A stretch of 6,239 nucleotides of DNA, from assembly GCA_017958935.1 (NCBI GenBank), contig JAGDBR010000134.1, positions 1 through 6,239 on the forward strand. The letters are read 5' to 3'. Position 1 is the stretch's first letter; each line of letters opens with the position of its first letter. The notes beneath the pieces are model-generated. The model ran no database searches. It was not told the DNA's origin and saw only the letters and a program-made list of their open reading frames with translations. Of the stretch, positions 5,584 to 6,239 are shown one piece after another. Source of the stretch: Lachnospiraceae bacterium. Its GTDB lineage: Bacteria > Bacillota_A > Clostridia > Lachnospirales > Lachnospiraceae. The position numbers and the translations under genes are program-made.

Positions 5584-6239
5584 ATGTTCCCGATCCTGGA
5601 ATGCCGTCTTTTGACGGACAAGATCTATTTCATGAAAGTCCTGGCACCGCGCGTCGCGAAGCGGGCGCTGCCGGGCCAGTTCATCATTGCGAAAACGGGC
5701 GAGACCGGCGAACGGATCCCGCTGACGATCTGCGATTACGACAGTGAGGCCGGGACGGTCTCGATCGTCTTCCAGACGGTCGGCGTGTCGACCCTGCGGT
5801 TCGCCGGACTGAAGGAAGGCGACGCGTTCGACGATTTCGTCGGCCCGCTCGGCCGGCCGTCGGACCTTGTCGAAGAAGATCCCGAAACGCTGAAAAAGAA
5901 GCGCATCCTGTTCGTCGCGGGCGGCGTCGGCACGGCGCCGGTCTATCCGCAGGCGAAGTGGATGAAGGAGCACGGCGTGGATGTGGACGTCATCATCGGC
6001 GCCCGCAACAAGGACCTGATCTTCTTCGAGGAAGAGATGCGAAAAGTCGCTGACGTCTACGTCTGCACGGACGACGGAAGCTACGGCTTCAAGGGCAATA
6101 CCTGCGACATGATCCGCGAGCTGTACGCGCGCGGCAAGGTCTATGACCACTGCGTCGCGATCGGTCCCTGCATCATGATGAAATTCGTGTGCCTGCTGAC
6201 GAAGGAACTGGGCCTTCCGACCGTCGTTTCGATGAATCC
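5584..6239 (+). CDS. nfnA: NADH-dependent ferredoxin:NADP+ oxidoreductase, FAD/NAD-binding subunit A (3' end outside window)
   Basis: 218 residues are visible of a family usually near 280. NfnA, with NfnB, reversibly couples electron transfer between NADH, ferredoxin and NADP+ in the cytoplasm by flavin-based bifurcation. An FAD domain comes first: GQF at 31-33, RIPLTIC at 44-50 (the RxPLTI FAD motif) and GPLGRP at 87-92. The nucleotide-binding domain follows: AGGVGTAPVYPQ at 112-123, IGAR at 138-141, TDDGSYGFKG at 162-171 and IGPCIMMK at 193-200. The last visible residues, VVSMN, match the point just before the PIMVDGTGMCGGCR segment holding the [2Fe-2S] cysteines in this family, which is off the window. 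This context favours NfnA over PyrK, a close relative, but proof needs the missing end and an nfnB/gltA-like gene downstream. ATG 5584 is set by AAGGAGG at 5573-5579. Confidence 0.85.
   Translation, partial: MFPILECRLLTDKIYFMKVLAPRVAKRALPGQFIIAKTGETGERIPLTICDYDSEAGTVSIVFQTVGVSTLRFAGLKEGDAFDDFVGPLGRPSDLVEEDPETLKKKRILFVAGGVGTAPVYPQAKWMKEHGVDVDVIIGARNKDLIFFEEEMRKVADVYVCTDDGSYGFKGNTCDMIRELYARGKVYDHCVAIGPCIMMKFVCLLTKELGLPTVVSMN

Noticed and set aside
5476..6150. Minus-strand open frame opposite nfnA
   Set aside because: The plus strand encodes an intact NfnA with all expected FAD and NAD motifs.

Overview
The window looks like chromosomal DNA of a GC-rich Gram-positive bacterium, most likely a gut-type member of the Clostridia or a related Firmicutes group. 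The evidence is strong AAGGAGG-type ribosome binding sites, GTG as well as ATG starts, a one-piece Firmicutes-style tmRNA whose CCA end is not encoded, and an NfnA-type flavoprotein. Taxonomy cannot be fixed more closely from the sequence alone. I see no insertion sequence, CRISPR array, tRNA or prophage gene.

Left end (1-1000): the 3' part of a cell-surface protein gene with a 24-bp tandem repeat, a membrane helix and a long acidic cytoplasmic tail. It is followed by a hairpin terminator shared with the convergent tmRNA gene ssrA (648-991, minus strand). The inferred proteolysis tag encoded by the tmRNA is AEDNLAYAA. A good promoter for ssrA lies at 1002-1030.

Middle (1055-2714): a promoter divergent from that of ssrA drives three tightly packed genes. 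They are a small three-helix MotA/TolQ/ExbB-type channel protein, an ExbD/TolR-like partner with the membrane aspartate and a coiled coil, and a second single-pass protein with an ExbD/TonB-like external domain but no membrane aspartate. Together they look like a compact ion-driven membrane motor of unknown task. This is the most interesting part of the window, since such systems are best known from cells with an outer membrane or flagella.

Right part (2759-6239): a third promoter precedes two tandem, clearly paralogous alpha/beta-hydrolase esterase genes with intact catalytic triads. A membrane-anchored extracellular protein of unknown function follows, with an acidic Ser/Glu linker. The last gene is the start of nfnA, the FAD/NAD-binding subunit of NADH-dependent ferredoxin:NADP+ oxidoreductase, cut by the window end. 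The genes from 2835 onward are close together on one strand and may be co-transcribed, but nfnA is functionally unrelated to the esterases.
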